DNA from: Pseudomonas massiliensis
Lineage (GTDB): Bacteria; Pseudomonadota; Gammaproteobacteria; Pseudomonadales; Pseudomonadaceae
Direction: 5' to 3'
DNA: 64,000 nt
NCBI RefSeq assembly: GCF_000826105.1
Contig: NZ_CCYK01000007.1
Location: 682,001-746,000 of the forward strand
Part shown: in pieces, positions 53,096-62,482 of the stretch
Layout: each line of letters opens with the position of its first letter
Numbering within the stretch: position 1 is the first letter of the stretch
The notes under the pieces: generated by a model
Database searches by the model: none
What the model was told of the DNA's origin: nothing
What the model saw: only the letters and a program-made list of their open reading frames with translations
Translations under genes and position numbers: made by a program

Positions 53096-54381
53096 AGCAG
53101 CGCTTGGGCCGCGTAGAACGCGCCCAGTACCTTGACCAGATGGGCCAGGTCGTGACTGCCGGCCAGCTCGCGAATGGAATGCATGGCGAAGGTCGGCACG
53201 CCGATATCCACGGTGGGCACGCCCAGGCGGCTGGCGGTGATCGGCCCGATGGTCGAACCGCAGCCCATGTCGCTGCGCACCACGAAGCTTTGCACGGGCA
53301 CCTCTTCGGCCATGCACAGGTGGCGGAAGAAACCGCCTGTTTCGCTGTTGGTGGCGTAACGCTGGTTGCTGTTGACCTTGATCACGGGGCCGGCATTGAG
53401 CTTGGGGCCGTGGTTGCCGTCATGCTTGTCGGCATAGTTGGGGTGCACGCCATGGGCATTGTCCGCCGAGACCAGCAGCGAACGCTGGATGGCGCGCACG
53501 AAGTCGTCGCCTTCGGGCAACAGGCGCTGCAGGGTCTGCTCCAGCAGCGGGCCGTCGGCGCCGCAGGTGGAGCTGGAGCCTACCTCTTCATGGTCGGTGC
53601 ACACCAGCACACAGGTTTCGTCGGTTTCAGCACGCAGCAGGGCCTGCAGGCCAGCGAAGCAGGACAGCAGGTTGTCCAGGCGCGCCCCGGCGATGAAATC
53701 CTGGTTCAGGCCGATGACGGCCGCGGGCTGGGTGTCATAGAAACTGAGCTCGTAATCCAGCACCACGTCGGCGGTCACGCCGTGTTCCTTGGCCAACTGA
53801 TCGGTGAGCAGGGCACGGAAGTCGAAACGTTCGTCGCCGTCGACCTGGGCCAGGATGGGCGGAAGCTCGTTCTGGGCATTGATCGGCCAGCCCTCGTTGG
53901 CGCCTCGGTTGAGGTGGATCGCCAGGTTGGGAATGACGGCGATCGGTATGCGGAAGTCCACCAACTGGCTGGCGACCCGGCCATCCTGGCGGAAGGTGAC
54001 CCGACCGGCCAGGGACAGGTCGCGGTCGAACCAGGGCGCCAGCAGGGCACCGCCGTAGACCTCTACACCCAGCTGCAGGAAGCCCTGGCGTTGCAGTTCC
54101 GGTTGTGGCTTGACCCGCAGGCAGGGGCTGTCGGTATGGGCGCCGACCAGGCGCAGGCCGTTCGCCACAGGCGAGGCTTTGCCCAGGCGGATGGCGATCA
54201 GAGAGGAGTCGTTGCGAGTGACGTAGTAGCGGCCGCCAGGCGTTGTTGCCCATAGCTCGCGTTCATCGAGGCGCCGATAGCCCGCTGCTTCCAGGCGTTG
54301 AACCAGGCTGGCGGTGGCATGGAAGGGGGTAGGCGAGGCCTTGAGGAAATCGATCAGGCCTTGGTTGAGCGTGTCGCGCAT
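53092..54381 (-). CDS. apeB: M18 family aminopeptidase
   Basis: A 429-residue zinc aminopeptidase. Metal-binding motifs: [45 protein letters not shown] (catalytic Glu), [13 protein letters not shown] and the final [15 protein letters not shown]. Cytoplasmic peptide turnover. Translationally coupled to mscS downstream. ATG at 54381. Confidence 0.95.
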   Translation of the reverse strand: MRDTLNQGLIDFLKASPTPFHATASLVQRLEAAGYRRLDERELWATTPGGRYYVTRNDSSLIAIRLGKASPVANGLRLVGAHTDSPCLRVKPQPELQRQGFLQLGVEVYGGALLAPWFDRDLSLAGRVTFRQDGRVASQLVDFRIPIAVIPNLAIHLNRGANEGWPINAQNELPPILAQVDGDERFDFRALLTDQLAKEHGVTADVVLDYELSFYDTQPAAVIGLNQDFIAGARLDNLLSCFAGLQALLRAETDETCVLVCTDHEEVGSSSTCGADGPLLEQTLQRLLPEGDDFVRAIQRSLLVSADNAHGVHPNYADKHDGNHGPKLNAGPVIKVNSNQRYATNSETGGFFRHLCMAEEVPVQSFVVRSDMGCGSTIGPITASRLGVPTVDIGVPTFAMHSIRELAGSHDLAHLVKVLGAFYAAQALL

Positions 54382-54430
54382 TGGGGTACTCCAGGCAGCA
54401 ATGCCCCGAGTCTAACCCACATCGTCCTCA

Positions 54431-55062
54431 GGTAGGAGCCAGCGAAGCTGGCGAACGCGGTGAGACCCAGCGCCAGCTGCCGAACCAGCCTGTTCCGGTA
54501 GGAGGTAGCGAAGCTGCCGAATACGCCTGTTCCCCAGCTGGCGCTGGGTCCCACAAGGCCCGGCTCAAGAGCGATTCAGAAAGGCGCTCTGCCCCGGTGG
54601 GAGGTAGCGAAGCTGCCGAACGAGCCTTCCCCAGCTGGCGCTGAGTCCCACAGGGCCCGGCTCAAGAGCGGTTCAGAAAGACGCTCTGCCCCGGTGGGAG
54701 GTAGCGAAGCTGCCGAACGAGCCTTCCCCAGCTGGCGCTGGGTCCCACGGGGTCCAACTCATGAGCGGTTCAGAAAGGCGCTCTGCCCCGGTGGGAGGTA
54801 GCGAAGCTGCCGAACGAGCCTTCCCAGCTGGCGCTGGGTCCCACAAGGCCCGGCTCAAGAGCGGTTCAGAAAGACGCTCTGCCCCGGTAGGAGGTAGCGA
54901 AGCTGCCGAACACGCCTGTTCCCCAGCTGGCGCTGGGTCCCACGGGGTCCGGCTCATGAGCGGTTCAGAAAGGCGCTCCGCCCCGGTAGGAGGTAGCGAA
55001 GCTGCCGAATACGCCTGTTCCCCAGCTGGCGCTGGGTCCCACAGGGTCCTGCAGGGTGAGGC
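54431..55062. repeat. Tandem REP array, period about 97-99 bp, six units
   Basis: GGAGGTAGCGAAGCTGCCGA recurs at 54501, 54600, 54697, 54794, 54890 and 54989 (periods 99, 97, 97, 96, 99). Each unit carries the core GGTAGCGAAGCTGCC, an opposing CCAGCTGGCGCTGGGTCCCA and a spacer ending in AGAGCGGTTCAGAAAG. A degenerate single copy at 54431-54480 precedes them. It lies between the apeB start and the rluA stop on the same strand. Confidence 0.9.
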
Positions 55063-55072
55063 TGAGACCGGA

Positions 55073-55708
55073 TCAGAAAGGCGCGGGGCATTCGAAGCGC
55101 AGGCGCTCACCGCTGACCGGGTGGCTGAAGGCAAGCATGCTGGCGTGCAGGCACAGGCGCGGCGCGGCAGCCAGCGCGGCTTCATGGGCGTAGAGCCGAT
55201 CCCCCAGCAAGGGGTGGCCGATGCTCAGCATATGTACGCGAAGCTGATGGGAGCGGCCAGTCACTGGCGTCAACTCTACCCGCGACCAGTGCGGATGGCG
55301 TTCCAGTACACGCCAGAAGGTGAGCGCATGCTTGCCCTGTTCATGGTCGACCACATGGCGCGGCTTGGTGGGCGGGTCGTAGCGCAGGGGCAGGTCGATG
55401 CTGCCACTGTCCAGGGCCGGTTGCCCCCAGCACAGCGCGGTGTAGGCCTTCTCCGTTTCCCGATCATGGAACTGTCGGGACAATTCCCGATGACTGTCGG
55501 GGTTACGCGCCAGCAGGATGATCCCCGAGGTTTCCCAGTCCAGCCGGTGCACGATCAGGGCTTCGGGATAGCCGTTTTCCTGCAGGCGGGTGATCAGGCA
55601 GTCCTTGTTGTCCTCGGCGCGGCCAGGCACCGAGAGGAGCAGGGTGGGTTTGTCGATCACCAGGAAAGCCGGGTCCTGATGGAGGATGCGGACATTGGAA
55701 AGGGGCAT
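55073..55708 (-). CDS. RluA-family pseudouridine synthase
   Basis: A 211-residue pseudouridine synthase, RluA-like by length and lacking an S4 domain. The catalytic Asp is in VHRLDWETSGIILLA; VTGRSHQLRVHMLSIGHPLL is the RNA-binding loop. It modifies 23S rRNA and some tRNAs. It follows the min operon on the same strand. Confidence 0.92.
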   Translation of the reverse strand: MPLSNVRILHQDPAFLVIDKPTLLLSVPGRAEDNKDCLITRLQENGYPEALIVHRLDWETSGIILLARNPDSHRELSRQFHDRETEKAYTALCWGQPALDSGSIDLPLRYDPPTKPRHVVDHEQGKHALTFWRVLERHPHWSRVELTPVTGRSHQLRVHMLSIGHPLLGDRLYAHEAALAAAPRLCLHASMLAFSHPVSGERLRFECPAPF

Positions 55709-55733
55709 TGCCGGAAGGTCTCTTCAAAACATG

Positions 55734-55770
55734 AACGGCGCCACCGAGGCCAGGCTTCGGTGGCGCCGTT
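55734..55770 (-). terminator. Terminator hairpin after minE
   Basis: A perfect 14-bp stem, AACGGCGCCACCGA (55734-55747) with TCGGTGGCGCCGTT (55757-55770), and a 9-base loop. It starts 15 bp after the minE stop. The T run on the minus strand is short (TT, then TTTT after a few bases), so it is probably a terminator for minCDE but may read through to rluA. Confidence 0.7.
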
Positions 55771-55784
55771 TCACACCTGCCCGG

Positions 55785-56039
55785 TCAACGGTCGGGAAGG
55801 GTGATGTTCAGTTCGAGGATCGAACAGCTGCCCTGGTTTTCAAGGGCAACCTGAACGTCGTCGTTGTCGATGCTGACGTATTTGCGGATAACTTCCACCA
55901 GCTCTTTCTGCAGCGCAGGGAGGTAGTCTGGCGTGGTGCGTTGACCGCGCTCGTGGGCCACAATGATCTGCAGACGCTCTTTCGCGACCGAGGCGGTGCT
56001 GGCCTTCTTGCGGTCACGAAAGAAGTCGAAAATATTCAT
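55785..56039 (-). CDS. minE: Cell-division topological factor MinE
   Basis: An 84-residue protein that drives MinD off the membrane and sets the mid-cell division site. The membrane-targeting N terminus [20 protein letters not shown] and the anti-MinCD segment ([14 protein letters not shown]) are typical. Its ATG overlaps the minD stop (ATGA). Confidence 0.98.
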   Translation of the reverse strand: MNIFDFFRDRKKASTASVAKERLQIIVAHERGQRTTPDYLPALQKELVEVIRKYVSIDNDDVQVALENQGSCSILELNITLPDR

Positions 56040-56851
56040 TCACGACCTCCGAAAATGCGCTCGAACCAGCCTTTCTTCTTCACGTCGAGGAAACGGTGCT
56101 CGACCGTCTTGCCCAGCAGGCGATCCACCGCGTCGCTGTAGGCCTGGCCGGCATCGCTCTGTTCGTCGAGGATCACCGGCACGCCCTGGTTCGAGGCCTT
56201 GAGCACCGCCTGGGACTCCGGGATCACGCCCAGCAGGCGGATCGCGAGGATCTCCTCCACGTCTTCGACACCCAGCATCTCGCCCTTGCTCACGCGCTCG
56301 GGGTTGTAGCGGGTCAGCAGCAGGTGTTCCTTGATCGGATCTTCGCCATTCTCGGCGCGCCGCGACTTGCTGGCCAGCAGGCCAAGCATGCGGTCGGAGT
56401 CGCGTACCGAGGACACTTCCGGGTTGGTGACCACGATCGCCTCGTCGGCAAAGTACATGGCCAGGCTGGCGCCTTTCTCGATGCCCGCCGGCGAGTCGCA
56501 GATCACGTACTCGAATTCTTCCTTGAGTTCGGTCAGTACCTTTTCGACGCCTTCCTGGGTGAGGGCGTCCTTGTCGCGGGTCTGGCTGGCGGCGAGCACG
56601 TAGAGGTTTTCCAGGCGCTTGTCCTTGATCAGCGCCTGCTTGAGGGTGGCCTCGTTGTTCACCACATTGACGAAGTCGTACACCACGCGACGCTCGCAGC
56701 CCATGATCAAGTCGAGGTTACGCAGGCCCACGTCGAAGTCGACGATGACGGTTTTGTGGCCGCGCAAGGCCAGGCCGGTGCCAATGGCTGCGCTGGTGGT
56801 GGTCTTGCCTACACCACCCTTGCCGGAAGTAACCACGAGAATCTTGGCCAA
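56036..56851 (-). CDS. minD: Septum-site ATPase MinD
   Basis: A 271-residue deviant Walker ATPase. The P-loop is [19 protein letters not shown], and the C-terminal amphipathic membrane-targeting helix ends [13 protein letters not shown]. Start is TTG at 56851 with AGGGG upstream; TTG for minD is common in pseudomonads. Confidence 0.98.
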   Translation of the reverse strand: MAKILVVTSGKGGVGKTTTSAAIGTGLALRGHKTVIVDFDVGLRNLDLIMGCERRVVYDFVNVVNNEATLKQALIKDKRLENLYVLAASQTRDKDALTQEGVEKVLTELKEEFEYVICDSPAGIEKGASLAMYFADEAIVVTNPEVSSVRDSDRMLGLLASKSRRAENGEDPIKEHLLLTRYNPERVSKGEMLGVEDVEEILAIRLLGVIPESQAVLKASNQGVPVILDEQSDAGQAYSDAVDRLLGKTVEHRFLDVKKKGWFERIFGGRE

Positions 56852-56988
56852 GGTGCAATACCCCTAATGAAAAGGACGTTGTTCGTCCTCGAAAACGTGA
56901 AGATGACGATGGTTTGCTTATTGAATGGCGCCAGGCACGGCCGACGTGGGTTGCCGGCTCGTTACGCATAAAATGGCGGCAGTATCCG

Positions 56989-57741
56989 TTAAAGACGAGT
57001 GATGTTCAACACATCGGCGCTCAAGCTGACCTGCACCGGGGCGCCCCAGAGCGGGTCTCGCCGCAGGTCCTCGGCGACCTTGTATTGCCCGGCGATGGAC
57101 AGCAGTTCCGCGCCCAGTTGCTGACAGAAGATGCGCGCTCGGGTATCACCCTTGATGCCCGCCAGGGCACGGCCGCGCATCGGGCCGTACACATGGATGT
57201 TGCCATCGGCCAGAAGTTCCGCGCCGGAACTGACCGAGGACACCACGATCAGGTCGCCGCCCTGGGCGTAGATCTGTTGTCCGCCGCGCACCGGCGTGGT
57301 GATCACCCGGGTAGGCTGGCGCACCGGCGCCGGGGGTGGGGTTTCCACCACGGGCGGGGCGGGTGCCGGCTTGGGATCCTCGGCCGGCTCGACCGGCCGC
57401 TCCCGTGCGGTGGAAGGCGGCAGCACCGGCAGGTCGATGGCGATGGCCGCGGCAATGTCTTCGATCCGCGCGGCGCGAATGGCCAGGGTCCGCAGGCCAT
57501 GGTGGCGGCACACCCGCATCAGCCCAGGCAGGTCGATGGCGCCTTCACTGGCCGGGAGCTTGTCCAGGGCCAGCACGAGGGGCGTGTTGCTGAAGAAGTT
57601 CGGCGCCTGGGCTACCTTGGCCGCGAGCTGGCGGTCCAGGCCCTCGAGGTCGTTGCGGGCCAGCTCCAGCACGGTGATGGCGAGCATGCTGCCCTTCAGT
57701 TGAAACACGGCTTCCTGCTGCTGAGGTTCGGTTTGGCTCAT
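56989..57741 (-). CDS. minC: Division inhibitor MinC
   Basis: A 250-residue FtsZ inhibitor with an N-domain, a Pro-rich linker (residues about 115-135) and a C-terminal beta-helix dimer domain ([34 protein letters not shown]). First gene of minCDE; 137 bp separate it from minD, containing no gene but a short AGGACG-TTGTT-CGTCCT hairpin. Confidence 0.97.
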   Translation of the reverse strand: MSQTEPQQQEAVFQLKGSMLAITVLELARNDLEGLDRQLAAKVAQAPNFFSNTPLVLALDKLPASEGAIDLPGLMRVCRHHGLRTLAIRAARIEDIAAAIAIDLPVLPPSTARERPVEPAEDPKPAPAPPVVETPPPAPVRQPTRVITTPVRGGQQIYAQGGDLIVVSSVSSGAELLADGNIHVYGPMRGRALAGIKGDTRARIFCQQLGAELLSIAGQYKVAEDLRRDPLWGAPVQVSLSADVLNITRL

Positions 57742-57855
57742 GGTCGGCAAATGTCGCCCTGTCGCGAAAAAGTGCCGTGACTTATAGCGAGAACGCTTGC
57801 CAGCCGCAAGCCGGGCGCAACCCATGTAGAATGCCGCCCTTTGTCACTGCCGGAT

Positions 57856-58791
57856 ATGCCCATGCCACGACCGTCGTTTCGCCGCGCCTTTCTTCACCCC
57901 CGTCATTGGCCATTGTGGCTGGGGTTGGGGTTGCTCTGGCTGACGGTACAACTGCCTTACCCGGTACTCCTGCGCATAGGCGGCCTGCTGGGGCGGGCAA
58001 TGGGAGTGTTCGCCACCGATAGACGCATGATTGCCGCACGAAACCTTGAATTGTGTTTTCCCGAGCTCTCCCGCCAGGAGCGCGCGCGCTTGCTGCGGGA
58101 AAACTTCCGCTCCACCGGCATCGCCTTCTTCGAAATGGCCATGAGCTGGTGGTGGCCCAAGGCTCGCTTGGCGCGCCTGGCGAAGATCGAAGGCTTGGAA
58201 CACCTGCGCCAGGCTCAGGCAGCCGCGGAGGGAGCCATCCTGATGGCTGCGCATTTCACGACCCTGGAAATTGGCGCTGCCTTGCTCGGCCAGCATCACA
58301 CCATCGACGGCATGTACCGCGAGCATGGTAACCCGGTGTTCGACTACGTCCAGCGTCGCGGGCGCGAGCGGCATAACCAGGATGCCCTGGCGGTCGAGCG
58401 CGAGGACGTGCGCGGCATGATGAAGCTGCTGCGCAAGGGGCGGGCGATCTGGTATGCGCCCGACCAGGACTACGGCGCCAAGCAGAGCGTGTTCGTGCCG
58501 CTGTTCGGCATTCCCGCGGCCACCGTGACCGCAACCAGTACCTTCGCGCGGCTTGGCAAGGCGCGCGTGATTCCCTTTACCCAGGTACGCCTGGCGGATG
58601 GCAGTGGCTATCGCCTGGTGGTGCATCCGCCCTTGGCCGATTTCCCGGCCGAGACAGTGGAGGAAGACTGCCTGCGGATCAATCAGTGGGTGGAACAGGC
58701 CATTCGTGAATGCCCCGAGCAATACCTCTGGACCCACCGGCGCTTCAAGTCACCGCCCGAAGGCACGCCGCGGCTCTATCCGAAGCGCTGA
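57856..58791 (+). CDS. lpxL: Lipid A biosynthesis lauroyl acyltransferase (HtrB/LpxL-type)
   Basis: A 311-residue inner-membrane acyltransferase that adds a secondary acyl chain to Kdo2-lipid IVA. The HX4-5E catalytic motif is LMAAHFTTLEIGAAL; the N-terminal anchor is LWLGLGLLWLTVQLPYPVLL; WYAPDQDYG is also typical. Start ATG at 57856 or 57862. Divergent from minC. Confidence 0.92.
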   Translation: MPMPRPSFRRAFLHPRHWPLWLGLGLLWLTVQLPYPVLLRIGGLLGRAMGVFATDRRMIAARNLELCFPELSRQERARLLRENFRSTGIAFFEMAMSWWWPKARLARLAKIEGLEHLRQAQAAAEGAILMAAHFTTLEIGAALLGQHHTIDGMYREHGNPVFDYVQRRGRERHNQDALAVEREDVRGMMKLLRKGRAIWYAPDQDYGAKQSVFVPLFGIPAATVTATSTFARLGKARVIPFTQVRLADGSGYRLVVHPPLADFPAETVEEDCLRINQWVEQAIRECPEQYLWTHRRFKSPPEGTPRLYPKR

Positions 58792-58797
58792 GCCGAC

Positions 58798-59652
58798 TCA
58801 GGCGGTGAGCCTGTTGGCGTGGAAGTCCCGCATCGCCTGTTCGATTTCTTCCCGGGTATTCATCACGAACGGGCCGTACTGCACGATGGGTTCGTTCAGC
58901 GGCTTGCCCGCGATGAGCAGCACCCGCGCCCCCGTTTCGCTGGTCAGGCGCACCTCGCCTGTGTCGGAGAGCCTGGCTAGGTGCCCGGCTTCGATCGGGG
59001 CAGCATGGCCTTCGAGGCCCAGGGCGCCTTCATAAATGTACAGCAAGGCCCGATGCCCCTGCGCCACACGAGGTGAGACGGACGCACCCGGGGGGAGGTG
59101 AATGTCCAGGTAGAGCGGCTCGGTGTCCGGCCGCTGGACCGCGCCCGGCTGACGCAGGGTACCGTCGTCGAAGGTGCCAGCGATCACGACCGCGGTAACG
59201 CCCTCGCGGGTTTGTACACGAGGGATGCGTGCCGGGGGAATGTCCTCATAGGCGGCGTCGCTCAGCTTGGTCTTGGCCGGCAGGTTCAGCCATAGCTGGA
59301 AACCGCGCATCACCCCTTCTTCCTGTTCCGGCATTTCGCTGTGGATCACCCCACGGGCGGCGGTCATCCATTGCACGCCACCGCTGCCCAGCAGCCCGAC
59401 GTTCCCCATATGGTCTTCGTGACGCATACGCCCCTCGAGCATGTAGGTCACGGTTTCGAAGCCACGATGCGGATGCGGCGGGAAGCCGGCGATATAGTCG
59501 TCAGGATCGTTGGAACCGAACTCGTCGAGCATCAGGAAGGGATCGAAACGCTCGATGCCCGGCCCGCCAAGGATACGCAGCAGCCGTACGCCGGCGCCGT
59601 CGGAAGTGGCCTGACCACGGTGGATGTCAAGGATCTTGCGAAATTCGGGCAT
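58798..59652 (-). CDS. Pirin family protein
   Basis: A 284-residue bicupin metalloprotein. Metal ligands are in FPPHPHRGFETVTYMLEG and GVIHSEMPEQEEG, as in the quercetinase-like pirins. Cytosolic; enzymatic or regulatory role unproven. It is convergent with lpxL, six bases apart. Confidence 0.93.
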   Translation of the reverse strand: MPEFRKILDIHRGQATSDGAGVRLLRILGGPGIERFDPFLMLDEFGSNDPDDYIAGFPPHPHRGFETVTYMLEGRMRHEDHMGNVGLLGSGGVQWMTAARGVIHSEMPEQEEGVMRGFQLWLNLPAKTKLSDAAYEDIPPARIPRVQTREGVTAVVIAGTFDDGTLRQPGAVQRPDTEPLYLDIHLPPGASVSPRVAQGHRALLYIYEGALGLEGHAAPIEAGHLARLSDTGEVRLTSETGARVLLIAGKPLNEPIVQYGPFVMNTREEIEQAMRDFHANRLTA

Positions 59653-59753
59653 TAGGGAAGCTCCAGCAGCGATGGGGCCATGGTAGGCCCCTCGCGCGGG
59701 AAAATGGGTGAGTTTTTCGGCAGGTGATGATCAGGGAATTCGATGAATCCGTT

Positions 59754-59806
59754 CCTGTGGGAGCTAGCGCCAGCCAGCGAGGCCCCGGTGAGCGGCCTCC
59801 CACAGG
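59754..59806. repeat. REP-like inverted repeat between pirin and mlaA genes
   Basis: CCTGTGGGAG and CTCCCACAGG form a perfect 10-bp inverted repeat around AGCTAGCGCCAGCCAGC and flanking bases. The stretch ends only six bases before the mlaA stop codon. Confidence 0.65.
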
Positions 59807-59811
59807 CCAGG

Positions 59812-60588
59812 CTACTCGTTGATCTGCAATTTGCGGGCTTCGGTATAGACGTAACGCACCTTTTCATACTCGAACGGCGAGTTCAGCTGCCCATAGCGGA
59901 AGCTGGTGGTGTAGCGGCGATCCACGGCGCGCAGCAGGAGGATTTCCGGGTGGCGCCCGCTTTCCTCGGACACGTTGAGGAAGTTGATCTGAGACTCGGC
60001 AGCGAAGTCCGTGATCAGGCCGGTGGTGTCCCGCAGGTTGGACGGGCCGAAGATCGGCAACACTACGTAGGGGCCTTCCGGTACGCCGTAGTAGCCCAGG
60101 GTCTGGCCGAAGTCTTCGGTCTGGCGCGGCAACCCGAAATGAGTGGCCGGATCCCACAGGCCGGCAACGCCCAGGGTGGTGTTGACCAACAGGCGTCCGG
60201 TAATGTCCAGGGAGCGCTTGCCCTTGAGCTGGAGTGCGGCGTTGAGCAGGTTGCTCACATCGCCCAGGTTGTTGAAGAAATTGCTGACACCCGTGCGCAC
60301 GAAGCTTGGGGTGATATAGCGATACCCACGCACCACGGGGAGGAATACCCACTCGTCGAAGCGGTAGTTGAAGTGGTAGACGCGACGGTTCCACGATTCC
60401 AGCGGGTCATAGACATTCAACGCGGTGAGCGTGGAGCGCTCGAACTCGCGCTGGTCCAGGCCAGGGTTGAACTTGAGCTGCTTGAGCGGCTCCTTGAAGC
60501 CATCCGGGTCAGTCGGGTTCCGGCCATCATCGGCCTGGGCTGCCCCTGCGCACAGCAGGGCGGCAATGAGCAGGGCTTGTTTAACCAC
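59812..60588 (-). CDS. mlaA: MlaA/VacJ family outer-membrane lipid-asymmetry protein
   Basis: A 258-residue component of the Mla pathway, which moves mislocalised phospholipids from the outer membrane back. Family motifs are NVYDPLESWNRRVYHFNYRF, FNNLGDVSNLLNAALQLKG and TLGVAGLWDPATHFGL. Start GTG at 60588. The signal peptide (IAALLCAGAAQA then DDGRN) looks like a signal-peptidase I site, with no good lipobox before the Cys. It overlaps the stop of the upstream hydrolase gene by eight bases. Confidence 0.92.
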   Translation of the reverse strand: MVKQALLIAALLCAGAAQADDGRNPTDPDGFKEPLKQLKFNPGLDQREFERSTLTALNVYDPLESWNRRVYHFNYRFDEWVFLPVVRGYRYITPSFVRTGVSNFFNNLGDVSNLLNAALQLKGKRSLDITGRLLVNTTLGVAGLWDPATHFGLPRQTEDFGQTLGYYGVPEGPYVVLPIFGPSNLRDTTGLITDFAAESQINFLNVSEESGRHPEILLLRAVDRRYTTSFRYGQLNSPFEYEKVRYVYTEARKLQINE

Positions 60589-61879
60589 GGAAGAACTCCA
60601 GAATTGCGTCGCTGTTGACTCGGTAGTTGAGGTTGCCGCAATGACCGCCGTAAGGGTACAGGGTCAGCCGCTCGCCAAAGGTCTTGCGCAGGAAGCCGAT
60701 GTCGCCAGGGCCCAGGATCACGTCGTCGGCGTTATGCATGACGGCGATCTTGCTGCTGTTCTGCAGATAATCCTTCAAACCATAGAGGCTTACCTGGTCG
60801 ATCAGCTGCAACACGCTGCCGCCATCGGTGCGCGCCCGCCACATGGGGATCACCTGTTCGGTCATGTAGCAGTCGAAGTCACACTGCATCGCCACGCGCA
60901 TGAAGTCCGTGAGGCTGGTGCCTTCGCGGATCGGGTACTTGGGCGGGATGATCAGCCCGCGACGGTTGATCAGGTCCGAAGTGAAGGCAATGTCGGCGGC
61001 GGAGAAGCGGAAGGACACGCCGATCAGCATGGCCATCTGTTCGTTGGTGAGGTGCTGCTTGGACTGCTGGAAGTCATACAGCAAGGCTTCGTTGAGGTCG
61101 ATGTAGCCTTTCTGCTGGAAGTAGCGGGTCAGCTTTTTGAGCACCAGCTCATAGAACGTGGTGCTGTTATTGATGCCCTTCACTTCGGTCTGGGTGAGCT
61201 TGTCCAGGTTGTTGATGGACGTGTACAGGTTGACCGGCGGGTTGAGCAGCAGCACTTTCTTGAAGTTGAAGCTGCGTCGCGTTTCGTCCAGCTTGCTGAC
61301 GAAGGCTGCATCCAGCCCGCCCAGGCTGTAGCCGGTGAGGTAGTAGTCGGTCACCGGCAGCTTGGGGTGCTGGGCCCGCACGCTCTGCATCACCCGATAC
61401 AGATCCTCGGCGTCCTCGCTGCTGATGCCGGGTGTGGCGAAGCGCGAGGCAGCGCTCATGAAGTCGTAGCTGGTGGGCGAGGACAGCTGCACCACATGGT
61501 AGCCGGCCTGGTAGAACAGCTTTTTCAGGTATTCGTTCAGCGTGCTGTTGTAGGCCGCGCCCGTGCCAGCGATCAGGAAAATCAGCGGAGCGGCGTGGTC
61601 CTGCTCGGCCAGGCGGTAGCGCAGCTTCTTCACCGGCCAGAAGTTGTCCGGCAGGATGAACTCACGCTCGGGGCGGATGTTCAGCGTGTAGTCGGCCTGG
61701 TCGATGTCGTCGTCCAGGGGCAGCTTGGGCCGCAGGTCAGGCGGGGTGGAGGCGATGGTCGCCTCGAACGGGTTGGTCAATGGAAACCCGTACGTGGCCG
61801 GGTCAATGTCCTTGGCCACCGAGTACGCACTCATGAAGAGGCCGCCCAACAAGGCAGCGAGGCGCAATGATCGAAGCAT
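60581..61879 (-). CDS. Exported alpha/beta-hydrolase-like protein co-transcribed with mlaA
   Basis: A 432-residue protein with a signal peptide (LAALLGGLFMSAYSVAKDID). The fold is alpha/beta hydrolase: FLIAGTGAAYNSTLNEYLKK resembles the oxyanion region, the nucleophile elbow is YLTGYSLGGLDAAFVSK, and MHNADDVILG and PYGGHCGNL may carry the Asp and His. Overlap with mlaA by eight bases suggests coupled translation and a possible lipase or related role in envelope lipid handling, but that is inference. Confidence 0.85.
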   Translation of the reverse strand: MLRSLRLAALLGGLFMSAYSVAKDIDPATYGFPLTNPFEATIASTPPDLRPKLPLDDDIDQADYTLNIRPEREFILPDNFWPVKKLRYRLAEQDHAAPLIFLIAGTGAAYNSTLNEYLKKLFYQAGYHVVQLSSPTSYDFMSAASRFATPGISSEDAEDLYRVMQSVRAQHPKLPVTDYYLTGYSLGGLDAAFVSKLDETRRSFNFKKVLLLNPPVNLYTSINNLDKLTQTEVKGINNSTTFYELVLKKLTRYFQQKGYIDLNEALLYDFQQSKQHLTNEQMAMLIGVSFRFSAADIAFTSDLINRRGLIIPPKYPIREGTSLTDFMRVAMQCDFDCYMTEQVIPMWRARTDGGSVLQLIDQVSLYGLKDYLQNSSKIAVMHNADDVILGPGDIGFLRKTFGERLTLYPYGGHCGNLNYRVNSDAILEFFRG

Positions 61880-62089
61880 GTGATGTTTCCTGACGGCGAG
61901 ATGCTGACTAGACAATCGCCATGATGGCGAGTTGCCAAGCCTCGGAAAAGTTTTTCGAACGCAACGGCACAGGGGCGCGGATGCGAGACGATACACCGAT
62001 TAAGGCTTCGGTATGTAGAGACTTTCTGTCGTTTTGTGCTAGTTGTCGCTCATATTGCCCATAGGGCGCGGGTAGAAGGAAACCTGCTC

Positions 62090-62482
62090 TTGAAATTCTC
62101 TTCGAAAGCCGCGTTCGCGTTGCTCCTGCTCTGCCTGTGGGTTGGGGCCGCCTATGCCGTGCGCTATGGCCTGATGGAGCACACTGCCTGGATAGGGCGA
62201 TGTGCCGCGGACCCTGGCGTCTGGGCCTGCCAGGCTCGGGCAGGCCTGGGGCTGGTGATCCACTGGGGCGTGCTGCCTTGGGCAGGCTTGCTCCTGGCAG
62301 GTGTTGGCTGGGCCCTTGGTGGTCGGCGTGGCCGATGGTCGGCGGGCCTGGGCCTGGCCAGCGCCATTCCCGGCCTGGTGCTGTACACGGCCTCGCTGGC
62401 GGCCGTGGCCGTGGTACTGGCCGGGTTGCGAATCGTCAGGCCTGATGGGCGCGAAGCCCACGGCCCAGCGTCCAGGCCATGA
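62090..62482 (+). CDS. Small membrane protein of unknown function
   Basis: A 130-residue protein starting at TTG 62090 (MKFSSKAAFALLLLCLWVGA), preferred because AAGGAAA lies nine bases upstream. Three hydrophobic segments are visible, about residues 7-24, 54-70 and 92-112. I do not recognise a family. It is divergent from the hydrolase-mlaA unit and its last 47 bases overlap the convergent GH17 gene. Confidence 0.6.
   Translation: MKFSSKAAFALLLLCLWVGAAYAVRYGLMEHTAWIGRCAADPGVWACQARAGLGLVIHWGVLPWAGLLLAGVGWALGGRRGRWSAGLGLASAIPGLVLYTASLAAVAVVLAGLRIVRPDGREAHGPASRP

Noticed and set aside
53096-53317. N-terminal extension of the mscS frame
   Set aside because: Covers the end of apeB in another frame; the GTG at 53095 overlaps the apeB stop as a coupling start.
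54761-55804. 347-codon open frame across the REP array and rluA
   Set aside because: Repeat units kept in one frame plus antisense of rluA; no protein signal.
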